From: Bacteroidales bacterium UBA4912
GTDB lineage: Bacteria; Bacteroidota; Bacteroidia; Bacteroidales; Dysgonomonadaceae
Direction: 5' to 3'
Assembly: GCA_002398875.1 (NCBI GenBank)
Contig: DHCC01000095.1
Span: forward strand, 37,919 to 48,107
DNA: 10,189 nt
The notes beneath the pieces are model-generated. The model was not told the DNA's origin. It worked only from the letters and a program-made list of their open reading frames with translations, and did not search any database. A program made the position numbers and the translations under genes. Positions 1-6,371 of the stretch are shown in pieces. Position 1 is the stretch's first letter. The number at the start of each line of letters is the position of its first letter.

Positions 1-449
1 GCTTTTATACCGCAGTCAAGTGAGATTATGAGCTTTACACCCGTGTTCACGGCATAATCGATTCCTTGAAACGAAATGCCATACCCTTCATCGTACCTGT
101 CAGGAATATAATAATCTATGTTACTGGTTATTCCCCGAAAGAACTTGTAAACTAATGCTACGGCTGTTGTGCCGTCTACATCGTAATCACCGTAAATAAG
201 AATCCTCTCTTTGTTGCCGAGAGCTTTCTCGATTCGCTTAATTGCCTTATCCATATCGGGAAGCAGAAAAGGGTCGTGCAGGTCATCCAGACTCGGATAC
301 AAATACTTCATTGCCTCTTCTTTTGCTTCAATTCCTTTATTGATAAGCAGTTCAGCTAATACGGGATGTATATTTAATTCTTTCGCTAGATCATCTTTTT
401 TATTTTTTTGGTCGTTTGATAGGGTTGAATAATTCCATCTGTAAGTCAT
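1..449 (-). CDS. recJ: RecJ single-stranded-DNA-specific exonuclease, N-terminal part (cut by window edge)
   Basis: RecJ is a 5'-to-3' single-strand DNA exonuclease of the DHH phosphoesterase superfamily, acting in recombinational and mismatch repair in the cytoplasm. Only the first 149 codons are present; the reading frame runs off the left edge. Visible here are motif I, DYDVDG, at residues 88-93, whose aspartates bind the catalytic metal in this family; the segment PDRYDEGYGIS at about residues 116-126, typical of RecJ; and SLDCG at residues 143-147, whose aspartate fits motif II. The DHH motif itself would lie beyond the window. The ATG at 449 is chosen because an in-frame TAA immediately precedes it. 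The start lies in very AT-rich DNA with no Shine-Dalgarno sequence. The gene is divergent from mnmA. The identification is firm from the motifs; nothing suggests damage in the visible part. Confidence 0.95.
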   Translation of the reverse strand, partial: MTYRWNYSTLSNDQKNKKDDLAKELNIHPVLAELLINKGIEAKEEAMKYLYPSLDDLHDPFLLPDMDKAIKRIEKALGNKERILIYGDYDVDGTTAVALVYKFFRGITSNIDYYIPDRYDEGYGISFQGIDYAVNTGVKLIISLDCGIK

Positions 450-458
450 TTATATATA

Positions 459-575
459 TCATTTTTCTTTTCTCTTGTATCCCGAATTCACAACGGGGAA
501 TTGGAGCGGCTCGAAATCATGGGCGATTACGGCTACTTTAGTATCTCAGTAATGGTATTCTTGTATGTATGCCAT
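459..575 (-). other. Possible small ORF or degraded gene remnant upstream of recJ, with one internal stop
   Basis: Reading the minus strand from an ATG at 575 gives nine codons (MAYIQEYHY), then a TGA at 546-548. The same frame then stays open for 28 codons, including DTKVAVIAHDFEPLQF, and ends at a TGA at 459-461, ten bases before the recJ start codon. I recognise no family. It could be a short leader peptide, a gene fragment inactivated by the stop, or chance. The ATG sits only about 11 bases from a promoter-like box at 586-593. Conservation in relatives is unknown, so no function is proposed. Confidence 0.2.
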
Positions 576-585
576 TCCGAAGATG

Positions 586-593
586 TAAAGATA
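586..593 (-). promoter_or_regulatory. Candidate -7 promoter box for recJ
   Basis: Read on the minus strand this is TATCTTTA, one mismatch from the Bacteroidota -7 consensus TAnnTTTG. It would start transcription near position 580 and leave a leader of about 130 nt before recJ. No -33 TTTG is visible at the usual distance, so this is a weak call. Confidence 0.35.
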
Positions 594-659
594 ACATTTA
601 TTTTTTTCTTACACCTTTTTTAGATATAATTAAAAATAAAAAGATTCACTACAAATGAT

Positions 660-667
660 TATCTTTG
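660..667 (+). promoter_or_regulatory. -7 promoter box for the mnmA cluster
   Basis: TATCTTTG matches the Bacteroidota -7 consensus TAnnTTTG exactly. Transcription should begin about 5-7 bases downstream, near 672-674, leaving a leader of roughly 25 nt before the ATG at 697. No clear -33 TTTG is seen 19-21 bases upstream. The box lies inside the longer possible reading frame starting at 655 and argues against that start. Confidence 0.65.
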
Positions 668-696
668 TACTTCGAAATCAAGCTAAGAACAAAAAA

Positions 697-1761
697 ATGG
701 AGATCGCAGCATTAGTATCAGGAGGAGTGGACAGTTCGGTTGTAGTGCATCAGCTAAAAGAGATGGGTTACGATCCTACTATCTATTACATTAAAATCGG
801 GATGGAGGATAAAGATGGATATATTGATTGTCCCTCTGAAGAAGATATTGAGATTGTAACATATATTGCTAAAAAATATGGCTGCCGCTTTGAAGTTGTC
901 TCTCTGCATGAAGAGTACTGGGACACGGTTGTACGCTATACTATTGATTCTGTTAAACGTGGATTGACTCCCAATCCTGACATGATGTGCAATAAGCTGA
1001 TTAAATTTGGAGTGTTTGAACAGAAGTGGGGTCATGACTTCGATAAGATTGCTACCGGGCATTATGCAACTACAACAGAACTCGATGGATTGACATGGTT
1101 ATCCACAGCAAAGGATAAAGTAAAAGATCAAACATATTTCCTTGGTCAGATAAGCTATGTACAGGTTTCAAAACTTATGTTTCCAATAGGCAGTTTATTG
1201 AAATCCGAAGTACGCAAAATTGCCACTAGAGAAAATCTGCCTTCAGCAAAAAGAAAGGACAGTCAGGGTATATGTTTTCTGGGAAAGGTGAACTACAATG
1301 AGTTTATTGAACGCTATATGGGCAGGAAAGAGGGACTTATTGTTGAACTGGAAACAGGCAACATATTAGGTAAGCACCAAGGCTACTGGTTTCATACTAT
1401 TGGTCAGCGTAAAGGGCTAGGACTAAGCGGCGGTCCATGGTTTGTGATTAAAAAAGATATTAATCGCAACATCATTTATGTTTCAAAGGGATATGACACA
1501 AAGCATCAATTTGGTGAAGTTATAAACCTGCAGGGATTCGAGTTTATTACCAAAGATATATGGGGCGATTTTGAAGATGAAAAAGAGATAAGCTTTAAGA
1601 TCAGGCACACACCTGGATTTACAAAAGGAGTGATCTCTAAAAAGGGAGATATGTACACTATTCATTCTGCTGAGCCTGTGCAGGGTATTGCTGCCGGACA
1701 GTTTGGAGTAGTTTATGATCAGGGAAACAGTTTATGCTTGGGTAGCGGGATGATAATATAA
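697..1761 (+). CDS. mnmA: tRNA-uridine 2-sulfurtransferase MnmA
   Basis: MnmA activates the wobble uridine U34 of Lys, Glu and Gln tRNAs with ATP and inserts sulfur to give 2-thiouridine, in the cytoplasm. The 354-residue protein has the PP-loop motif SGGVDSS at residues 8-14, a catalytic cysteine candidate C98 in NPDMMCNK, the second conserved cysteine C192 in DSQGICFLG that carries the persulfide in the family, ATGHY at 119-123, DQTYFL at 144-149 and HTIGQRKGLG at 233-242. Its length is normal for the family. An in-frame ATG exists at 655, but it adds 14 residues without similarity to the usual start and overlaps the -7 promoter box, so the ATG at 697 is preferred. It is the first gene of a tight cluster with the beta-barrel gene 11 bp downstream. 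Bacteroidota often carry two MnmA paralogues; whether a second exists cannot be seen here. Confidence 0.95.
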   Translation: MEIAALVSGGVDSSVVVHQLKEMGYDPTIYYIKIGMEDKDGYIDCPSEEDIEIVTYIAKKYGCRFEVVSLHEEYWDTVVRYTIDSVKRGLTPNPDMMCNKLIKFGVFEQKWGHDFDKIATGHYATTTELDGLTWLSTAKDKVKDQTYFLGQISYVQVSKLMFPIGSLLKSEVRKIATRENLPSAKRKDSQGICFLGKVNYNEFIERYMGRKEGLIVELETGNILGKHQGYWFHTIGQRKGLGLSGGPWFVIKKDINRNIIYVSKGYDTKHQFGEVINLQGFEFITKDIWGDFEDEKEISFKIRHTPGFTKGVISKKGDMYTIHSAEPVQGIAAGQFGVVYDQGNSLCLGSGMII

Positions 1762-1772
1762 TACAGAACTTG

Positions 1773-2273
1773 ATGAAAAGAACCATTCAAATACTTACAT
1801 TTTTTCTACTGATTTCTATACCTGATTTGTTTGCGCAGTTTGAAGGCACTTTTGGTATTGGTGCTCATGCAGGATATGGCACTGAGATTAATGGTCCTGG
1901 AATTGGAGGACATATTCATTATTACCGTACAAACAATTTGCGTTTTGCCCCCTCATTCACCTATTTCCCTGAGATAAAAGGTGAAGGGATGTGGACAGTT
2001 GATGCTGATGCACACTACATTTTGCCTGTTTCTCTTACTGCTTCGCTTTATCCCATCGGCGGCTTAAACTACTCAAAATGGATGTTTGAAGAAACATCTG
2101 TGACAACCGGTGAGGAGCCACAAAATAACCACCATCGCCTGGGTGCTAATCTAGGGATGGGCTTCCAGCATGATATAAGCTACAGAGTGAGGGCAAACTT
2201 TGAACTTAAATATCAGTTTATACGTAATTATTCACAGGTTCTGGTTACTGCAGGTTTCGGGTTCTGGTTTTAA
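1773..2273 (+). CDS. Small secreted outer-membrane beta-barrel protein of unknown function
   Basis: The 166-residue product begins with a Sec signal peptide (MKRTIQILTFFLLISIPDLFA, residues 1-21), with probable cleavage before Q22. The mature part consists of alternating polar and aromatic or hydrophobic strands rich in Gly, Tyr and Phe, with repeated GxG turns. It ends in the aromatic residues FGFWF, a terminal phenylalanine being the usual signal for the BAM assembly machinery. At about 145 mature residues it fits an eight-stranded barrel of the OmpA or OmpW-like kind, though I cannot assign a family. A TTG at 1770 directly precedes the ATG at 1773; the ATG gives a normal signal peptide and is chosen. 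It lies 11 bp after mnmA and 11 bp before hflX, so it is very likely co-transcribed with them although its function appears unrelated. Its role could be structural, in adhesion or in transport. Confidence 0.8.
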   Translation: MKRTIQILTFFLLISIPDLFAQFEGTFGIGAHAGYGTEINGPGIGGHIHYYRTNNLRFAPSFTYFPEIKGEGMWTVDADAHYILPVSLTASLYPIGGLNYSKWMFEETSVTTGEEPQNNHHRLGANLGMGFQHDISYRVRANFELKYQFIRNYSQVLVTAGFGFWF

Positions 2274-2284
2274 AATTAAATTAT

Positions 2285-3514
2285 ATGAAAGACTTTATTA
2301 ATCAAGATATAAAAAATGAAAACGCTGTACTTGTCGGTCTGATCACCCAAGAGCAGAGTGAAGAAAAGGTAAACGAATACCTTGACGAACTGGCTTTTCT
2401 TGCTGAGACTGCAGGACTTACTCCTGTAAAAAGGTATTTGCAGAGAATGGATATGCCTAATACTGCTACATTTGTGGGCAAGGGTAAGCTTCAGGAAATT
2501 GAGGAGTATGTTAAGGATGAGGACAACGAAATTGGGGTTGTTATTTTTGACGATGAGCTGTCAGCACGGCAACTCCGAAATATCGAGAAAGAGCTTAACC
2601 TGCGTATTATGGACAGGACAAGTCTTATCCTCGACATTTTTGCAATGAGAGCTCAGACATCTCATGCAAAGGTACAGGTAGAACTTGCTCAGTATGAGTA
2701 CCTACTGCCCCGTCTTACTCGCTTATGGACTCACCTTGAGAGACAAAGAGGAGGAGGTGGCACAATTATGCGCGGACCGGGTGAAACGCAGCTGGAAACC
2801 GACCGCAGGATTATCCTCGATAAGATATCACGACTAAAACAACAACTAAAAGATATTGATAAGCAGAAAACTGTTCAGCGTAAAAACAGGGGCAAACTTG
2901 TACGCGTTGCTCTTGTAGGCTACACCAATGTTGGTAAATCAACATTAATGACTTTATTAAGCAAAAGTGAAGTGTTTGCAGAAGATAAACTGTTTGCCAC
3001 ACTCGACACAACAGTACGCAAGGTAACAGTCAAGAACTTACCGTTTCTGCTGACTGATACAGTTGGGTTTATCCGTAAACTGCCCACTCATCTGGTTGAG
3101 TCGTTTAAATCAACCCTTGATGAGGTTCGCGAAGCTGATATCCTACTTCATATAGTAGATATTTCACATCCTGCTTTTGAGGAACAGATAGAGGTTGTGG
3201 AGAAAACTCTTTATGAAATAGATGATACCGCAAAGCCTACAGTTTTAGTCTTCAATAAGATTGATGCTTTCACTCATACTGTTAAGGATGAGGATGATCT
3301 CACCCCTAAAAAGCGGGAGAATTATACTCTTGATGAGCTAAAACAATCATGGATCAGCAAACTTAAAGAAGATTGCATATTCATCTCTGCTAAAGAGAAA
3401 GAGAATATCGATGACCTTAAAGAGCTTATCTACGAGAAGGTAAAAGATATTCATGTTACCCGTTTTCCCTACAACGATTTCTTATATCAAACTTATGACG
3501 AAGACGTTGAGTAA
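2285..3514 (+). CDS. hflX: Ribosome-associated GTPase HflX
   Basis: HflX binds the 50S subunit and, in studied bacteria, splits stalled or hibernating ribosomes under stress, using GTP. The 409-residue protein shows the N-terminal HflX domain (about residues 15-110), the family signature RGPGETQLE at 163-171 and a coiled-coil linker around 172-200. The G domain has G1 GYTNVGKST at 212-220, G2 in LFATLDTT at 236-243, G3 DTVGF at 258-262, G4 NKID at 324-327 and G5 SAK at 368-370. All nucleotide-binding motifs are intact and the length is normal. A short acidic and lysine-rich insert (about 333-350) lies between G4 and G5. The gene follows the beta-barrel gene by 11 bp and closes the mnmA cluster. 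Its stop codon is 11 bp from the stop of the opposing aspartokinase gene. Start at 2285 is preceded by AT-rich sequence without a Shine-Dalgarno motif. Confidence 0.96.
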   Translation: MKDFINQDIKNENAVLVGLITQEQSEEKVNEYLDELAFLAETAGLTPVKRYLQRMDMPNTATFVGKGKLQEIEEYVKDEDNEIGVVIFDDELSARQLRNIEKELNLRIMDRTSLILDIFAMRAQTSHAKVQVELAQYEYLLPRLTRLWTHLERQRGGGGTIMRGPGETQLETDRRIILDKISRLKQQLKDIDKQKTVQRKNRGKLVRVALVGYTNVGKSTLMTLLSKSEVFAEDKLFATLDTTVRKVTVKNLPFLLTDTVGFIRKLPTHLVESFKSTLDEVREADILLHIVDISHPAFEEQIEVVEKTLYEIDDTAKPTVLVFNKIDAFTHTVKDEDDLTPKKRENYTLDELKQSWISKLKEDCIFISAKEKENIDDLKELIYEKVKDIHVTRFPYNDFLYQTYDEDVE

Positions 3515-3540
3515 AGAGATAAAGATCAGTTGACTCTCTT
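3514..3540. terminator. Weak hairpin between convergent hflX and aspartokinase genes
   Basis: AAGAGA at 3514-3519 can pair with TCTCTT at 3535-3540 around a 15-base loop that spans both stop codons. The stem is short and no T-tract follows on either strand, so if it ends transcription it does so poorly. It is listed because it is the only structure in the 11-bp convergent junction. Confidence 0.2.
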
Positions 3541-4914
3541 GCAAAGCGCCTCATTAAGAGCTATCACAGCTTCTTCATAATGTTCGCGCGTAATCACAAA
3601 CTGCATATTCACCTGCATAAGCGATTGGGCAAAACTCTCAATATTAATACCCTTCTCGTATAATGCCTGAGCAGCCCTGTACAGAAATCCCGGCAAGGCA
3701 ATATTTGTCCCCATCACACAAACAATAGCCATAGGTTTAGCAGTAACCTGATAAAAGACATCTTTTAGTATATTTATCAGGTTTTTGCTTTTCTCATTAT
3801 CCCAAACAACCATGGTTATAGAGTTTGCATTAGTAGATTTGAGGATATAACTAACGTCATATTTAACGAAGTAACTCATTATTCTGCCATCAAAACCAAC
3901 CTCTCCAACCATCATTGGGTCGTGAACTTCAATTGCTATCATTTTTCTGGATCCTGATACTATCTCTACCCTGGGCTCTGGAGAAATATAATCCCGTGAG
4001 ATTATTGTACCTGGATGCTCAGGTTCAAAGGTGTTTTTAATACGAATGTCGATACCTGCCAACTCAAGCGGCTTAGCAGCTTTTGGGTGTATGGCTTCCA
4101 TACCTATATCCGCCAACTGATCAGCAATTATATAATTTGTGTGTCCAACGGGAATGCTGTTTTCAACTCCTACGATCTTAGGGTCAGCACTCGACAAGTG
4201 ATACTCCTTATGTATCACAGCCTCATCTGCTTTAACCTCAACGGCTATCTTGCTGAAGGTAACTTCACTATAACCACGATCAAAAGCACGCATAATACCC
4301 TCTGTTCCTTTTGTATAACCGGTAACAATACAGAGAACCTTGCTGAAATCTATATCTTTAAACTCTTTATGAATACGCTCATCAATTGTTAAAGGCTCAT
4401 TATCATTAAAACCGCTCAGATCAATAAAACGCGCATTTACTCCATTATTATTGAGGATATTAACAGAGTTCCAACCTGAATGGGCCTCTCCAATGGAGGC
4501 AAGTATTTCTCGTGCGGCAAGATGAATATCTGTACGGTTTACATAACCTGAAGCCAAAACCTTTCCCAGACTATAAAGTAATGTCTTAGCCTGATCTACA
4601 CGAAACCTGATGAAATCACGCGCTTCCTTAAGGTCGAGACCATAATCTGCAAAACCATCGTTTATAAGCAGCAAACGCTGGCAGAATGAGTCGAGTGCAG
4701 CACTGTAATCCTCACCATTCAGGAATTTATTGTAAATACCATGTTCACCTGTCTTTTTATGTTCCAGCAGCCAGTTAGTAACGTTGTTATAGGCAGAAAC
4801 AACAAATATTCTGTTGTAAAGATCATCACCTTTGCGGTTTCCTATGATTATATTTTGCATTACGTCCTGAAACTGGGACATCGACGTACCTCCTATTTTC
4901 TCTACTGTGAGCAT
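3526..4914 (-). CDS. Aspartate kinase, ectoine-cluster type (Ask_Ect-like)
   Basis: Aspartokinase phosphorylates aspartate with ATP, the first step towards lysine, diaminopimelate, threonine and methionine. The 462-residue protein starts VEKIGGTSMS (residues 4-13), where common aspartokinases have KFGGTSV; as I recall, this form marks the aspartokinases found beside ectoine genes. The amino acid kinase domain covers about residues 3-305 and includes HPKAAKPLELAGI at 276-288 and NTFEPEHPGT at 294-303. Two ACT domains follow, roughly 318-385 and 393-460. Several usually conserved motifs are altered: the GGSDTT-like loop reads GYSEVT at 214-219, and the TDVDGVYTADP segment reads KEYHLSSADP at 236-245. 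No ectoine genes are nearby. The gene is 33 bp downstream of maf and probably shares its promoter; there is no room for a lysine riboswitch in that gap. It could be a functional feedback-controlled kinase, or a paralogue with changed specificity. Confidence 0.85.
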   Translation of the reverse strand: MLTVEKIGGTSMSQFQDVMQNIIIGNRKGDDLYNRIFVVSAYNNVTNWLLEHKKTGEHGIYNKFLNGEDYSAALDSFCQRLLLINDGFADYGLDLKEARDFIRFRVDQAKTLLYSLGKVLASGYVNRTDIHLAAREILASIGEAHSGWNSVNILNNNGVNARFIDLSGFNDNEPLTIDERIHKEFKDIDFSKVLCIVTGYTKGTEGIMRAFDRGYSEVTFSKIAVEVKADEAVIHKEYHLSSADPKIVGVENSIPVGHTNYIIADQLADIGMEAIHPKAAKPLELAGIDIRIKNTFEPEHPGTIISRDYISPEPRVEIVSGSRKMIAIEVHDPMMVGEVGFDGRIMSYFVKYDVSYILKSTNANSITMVVWDNEKSKNLINILKDVFYQVTAKPMAIVCVMGTNIALPGFLYRAAQALYEKGINIESFAQSLMQVNMQFVITREHYEEAVIALNEALCKRVN

Positions 4915-4947
4915 AATTATAAAAATAAAATATGAATAACTTGATAA

Positions 4948-5523
4948 TTAAAACTGTTTCAACTCCTTGTAAACCTTGAATATCGGGAAGCCCATCACGT
5001 TGAAATATGAGCCTTCTATCCTCTCAACCGCCACATAACCAATCCACTCCTGTACCCCGTAAGAGCCAGCCTTGTCGTAAGGTTTATATTTTGATACATA
5101 ATATCTTATCTCCTCATCACTCAGACTACCAAAGGTGACGTAGGCAGTATCTGAAAAGCTGACCTCCCTCTTCTTTGAAGTCATGCAAACACCTGTTATC
5201 ACTCTGTGAGTTCTTCCAGAGAGGAGTTTTAACATCCTTATTGCATCATCCTCATCTGCCGGTTTGCCTATTACCATATCGTCCAGTAAAACGATGGTGT
5301 CTGCTGTAATCAGTAATTCATCATCATTCAGTTCGGGAAGATATGCAGTAGCTTTCTTTTTTGCTAAATATTCTGCTACCTCATCCACTTGCATTGTTTC
5401 GGGAAATGACTCATCAATATCCGGCAACATTTTGAGCTCATAATCTACATCAATACCGGCGAGGAGCTCTTTTCGCCTTGGCGAATTGGAAGCAAGTATT
5501 ATTTTGTAATCAGTAATTTTCAT
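4948..5523 (-). CDS. maf: Maf-family nucleoside triphosphate pyrophosphatase (YhdE-like, dTTP/UTP type)
   Basis: Maf proteins hydrolyse non-canonical or excess nucleoside triphosphates to monophosphate and pyrophosphate, cleaning the nucleotide pool. The 191-residue protein, normal for the family, shows the phosphate-binding motif SNSPRRKELL at residues 12-21, ADTIV at 74-78 with the catalytic aspartate, GKP at 86-88, YDKAGSYGVQ at 149-158 and EGSYFNVMGFP at 170-180. The DKAGSYGVQ form fits the YhdE branch, known to prefer dTTP and UTP, more than the YceF branch; that subdivision is inferred from the motif only. The start at 5523 gives the usual short lead to SNSPRR. A -7 box at 5583-5590 should drive it with a leader of about 54 nt. 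It is divergent from the comB-like gene and is followed after 33 bp by the aspartokinase gene. Confidence 0.95.
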   Translation of the reverse strand: MKITDYKIILASNSPRRKELLAGIDVDYELKMLPDIDESFPETMQVDEVAEYLAKKKATAYLPELNDDELLITADTIVLLDDMVIGKPADEDDAIRMLKLLSGRTHRVITGVCMTSKKREVSFSDTAYVTFGSLSDEEIRYYVSKYKPYDKAGSYGVQEWIGYVAVERIEGSYFNVMGFPIFKVYKELKQF

Positions 5524-5582
5524 CTACAAAACTCGGCTGTCTTTAAATAATAAAGAACCATAAACGATTTTTTATTGCGACA

Positions 5583-5590
5583 CAAAGATA
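5583..5590 (-). promoter_or_regulatory. -7 promoter box for maf-aspartokinase
   Basis: On the minus strand the sequence is TATCTTTG, an exact match to the Bacteroidota TAnnTTTG consensus. Transcription would begin near 5577, about 54 nt before the maf ATG. The same octamer precedes mnmA and rplY. Confidence 0.6.
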
Positions 5591-5611
5591 AGAATTTGGA
5601 CTAATAGATGT

Positions 5612-5619
5612 TATATTTG
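5612..5619 (+). promoter_or_regulatory. -7 promoter box for the comB-like gene, very close to its start codon
   Basis: TATATTTG matches TAnnTTTG exactly. The expected start site, about 5-7 bases downstream near 5624-5626, is only about five to seven bases before the ATG at 5631. The transcript would therefore be leaderless or almost so. An out-of-frame ATG at 5621 lies at or before the expected start site. A TTTG at 5595-5598 is too close (13-bp gap) to be the usual -33 element. Confidence 0.6.
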
Positions 5620-5630
5620 CATGAAAAAAC

Positions 5631-6371
5631 ATGAAACTAGATCTTTGTCCCTCTCCAGCCCTATATCCTTATTATAAAACAGACCGCGACACTGTTATTG
5701 TTGTAGATGTATTCAGAGCATCTGCTACGATGTGTACTATGCTGAATAATGGTGCAAGTGCAATAATTCCGGTCTCAAATACTGACGAAGCCAAAGAATA
5801 TAAATCTAAGGGATTCCTTGTAGGTGCGGAACGCAGAACACGAAAATGTGATTTTGCTGATTTCGGCAATTCTCCTTTCGATTATTCTCCAGAGAAGGTG
5901 AATGGAAGGGATGTTGTTTTTACCACAACCAACGGAACCAGGGCAATAGAGGCGGCCAGTGAGAGCAAGGAGCTTTTGATTGGAACATTCATAAACATTG
6001 ACGCAATAGCCGAGAGATGCATTGAAACAGCTGAAAGGGTTGTTGTGCTTTGTGCAGGTTGGAATAACCGCATTAATATCGAAGACACACTTTTTGGCGG
6101 TGCTTTTGCCGAAAAAGTAATGGAACTCACAAAGGCGGAGTTTGATTCAGATTCTATAAAAATGGCTCTTGATCTGTGGAAACAAGCAAAAATTGATTTA
6201 ATGGATTATATTAAGGTAAGCGATCATTATCAGCGTCTTATAGATAACAATGCTATTGGTGATGCAGAATATTGTCTTACTCCAAACAGCCTGTCAGTTG
6301 TACCTGTTTACAACAAGTCTGACAAGAAAATAAGAAACATCAATCATCCCAATCGAATTCATCAAGATTGA
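5631..6371 (+). CDS. comB: ComB-family 2-phosphosulfolactate phosphatase
   Basis: ComB removes phosphate from 2-phosphosulfolactate. In methanogens this is a step of coenzyme M synthesis; in bacteria it is linked with sulfolactate formation or has an unassigned role. The 246-residue protein carries the family segments VVDVFRAS at 24-31, GAERRT at 65-70, DFGNSPFDY at 77-85, TTTNGTRA at 98-105, CAGW at 141-144 and EDTLFGGA at 151-158, and has the normal length. The ATG at 5631 is chosen because CPSPALY near the N-terminus fits the usual family start and no in-frame start lies upstream. The gene stands alone on the plus strand; no sulfolactate or sulfonate gene accompanies it, so the physiological substrate in this organism is uncertain. 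Its last 32 bp overlap the 3' end of the opposing hslR gene. Family assignment is firm; the precise reaction is inferred from the family. Confidence 0.88.
   Translation: MKLDLCPSPALYPYYKTDRDTVIVVDVFRASATMCTMLNNGASAIIPVSNTDEAKEYKSKGFLVGAERRTRKCDFADFGNSPFDYSPEKVNGRDVVFTTTNGTRAIEAASESKELLIGTFINIDAIAERCIETAERVVVLCAGWNNRINIEDTLFGGAFAEKVMELTKAEFDSDSIKMALDLWKQAKIDLMDYIKVSDHYQRLIDNNAIGDAEYCLTPNSLSVVPVYNKSDKKIRNINHPNRIHQD

Larger units (their letters stand above)
450..654. other. Divergent intergenic spacer between recJ and mnmA
   Basis: This 205-bp spacer holds promoter-like sequence for recJ (586-593) and, just past its right end, the -7 box of mnmA. Its left half (459-575) is less AT-rich than a usual Bacteroidota spacer. 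On the minus strand it contains a short reading frame interrupted by one TGA, described separately. A TATAAT at 625-630 is unlikely to matter in this phylum. No terminator, tRNA or repeat is seen. Confidence 0.6.
5524..5630. other. Divergent promoter region between maf and the comB-like gene
   Basis: This 107-bp AT-rich spacer contains an exact TAnnTTTG box on each strand: TATCTTTG on the minus strand at 5583-5590 and TATATTTG on the plus strand at 5612-5619. The predicted start sites are roughly 50 bp apart and point away from each other. Neither has a -33 TTTG at the expected distance. No operator repeat is evident. Confidence 0.6.

Noticed and set aside
400..462. 20-codon ORF (MIYINDLQMELF...) starting just before and overlapping recJ out of frame
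   Set aside because: It lies almost wholly inside recJ in a different frame and ends in homopolymeric A codons; probably chance.
477..622. Plus-strand open frame across the spacer with an ATG at about 520
   Set aside because: It gives about 34 residues with no recognisable pattern and would run into the mnmA promoter region; no supporting promoter or start context.
625..630. TATAAT in the recJ-mnmA spacer, resembling a sigma-70 -10 box
   Set aside because: Bacteroidota use TAnnTTTG, and an exact match to that lies at 660-667; the region is simply AT-rich.
4015..4392. 125-codon open frame antisense to the aspartokinase gene
   Set aside because: The opposite strand encodes a conserved kinase with ACT domains across this whole stretch.
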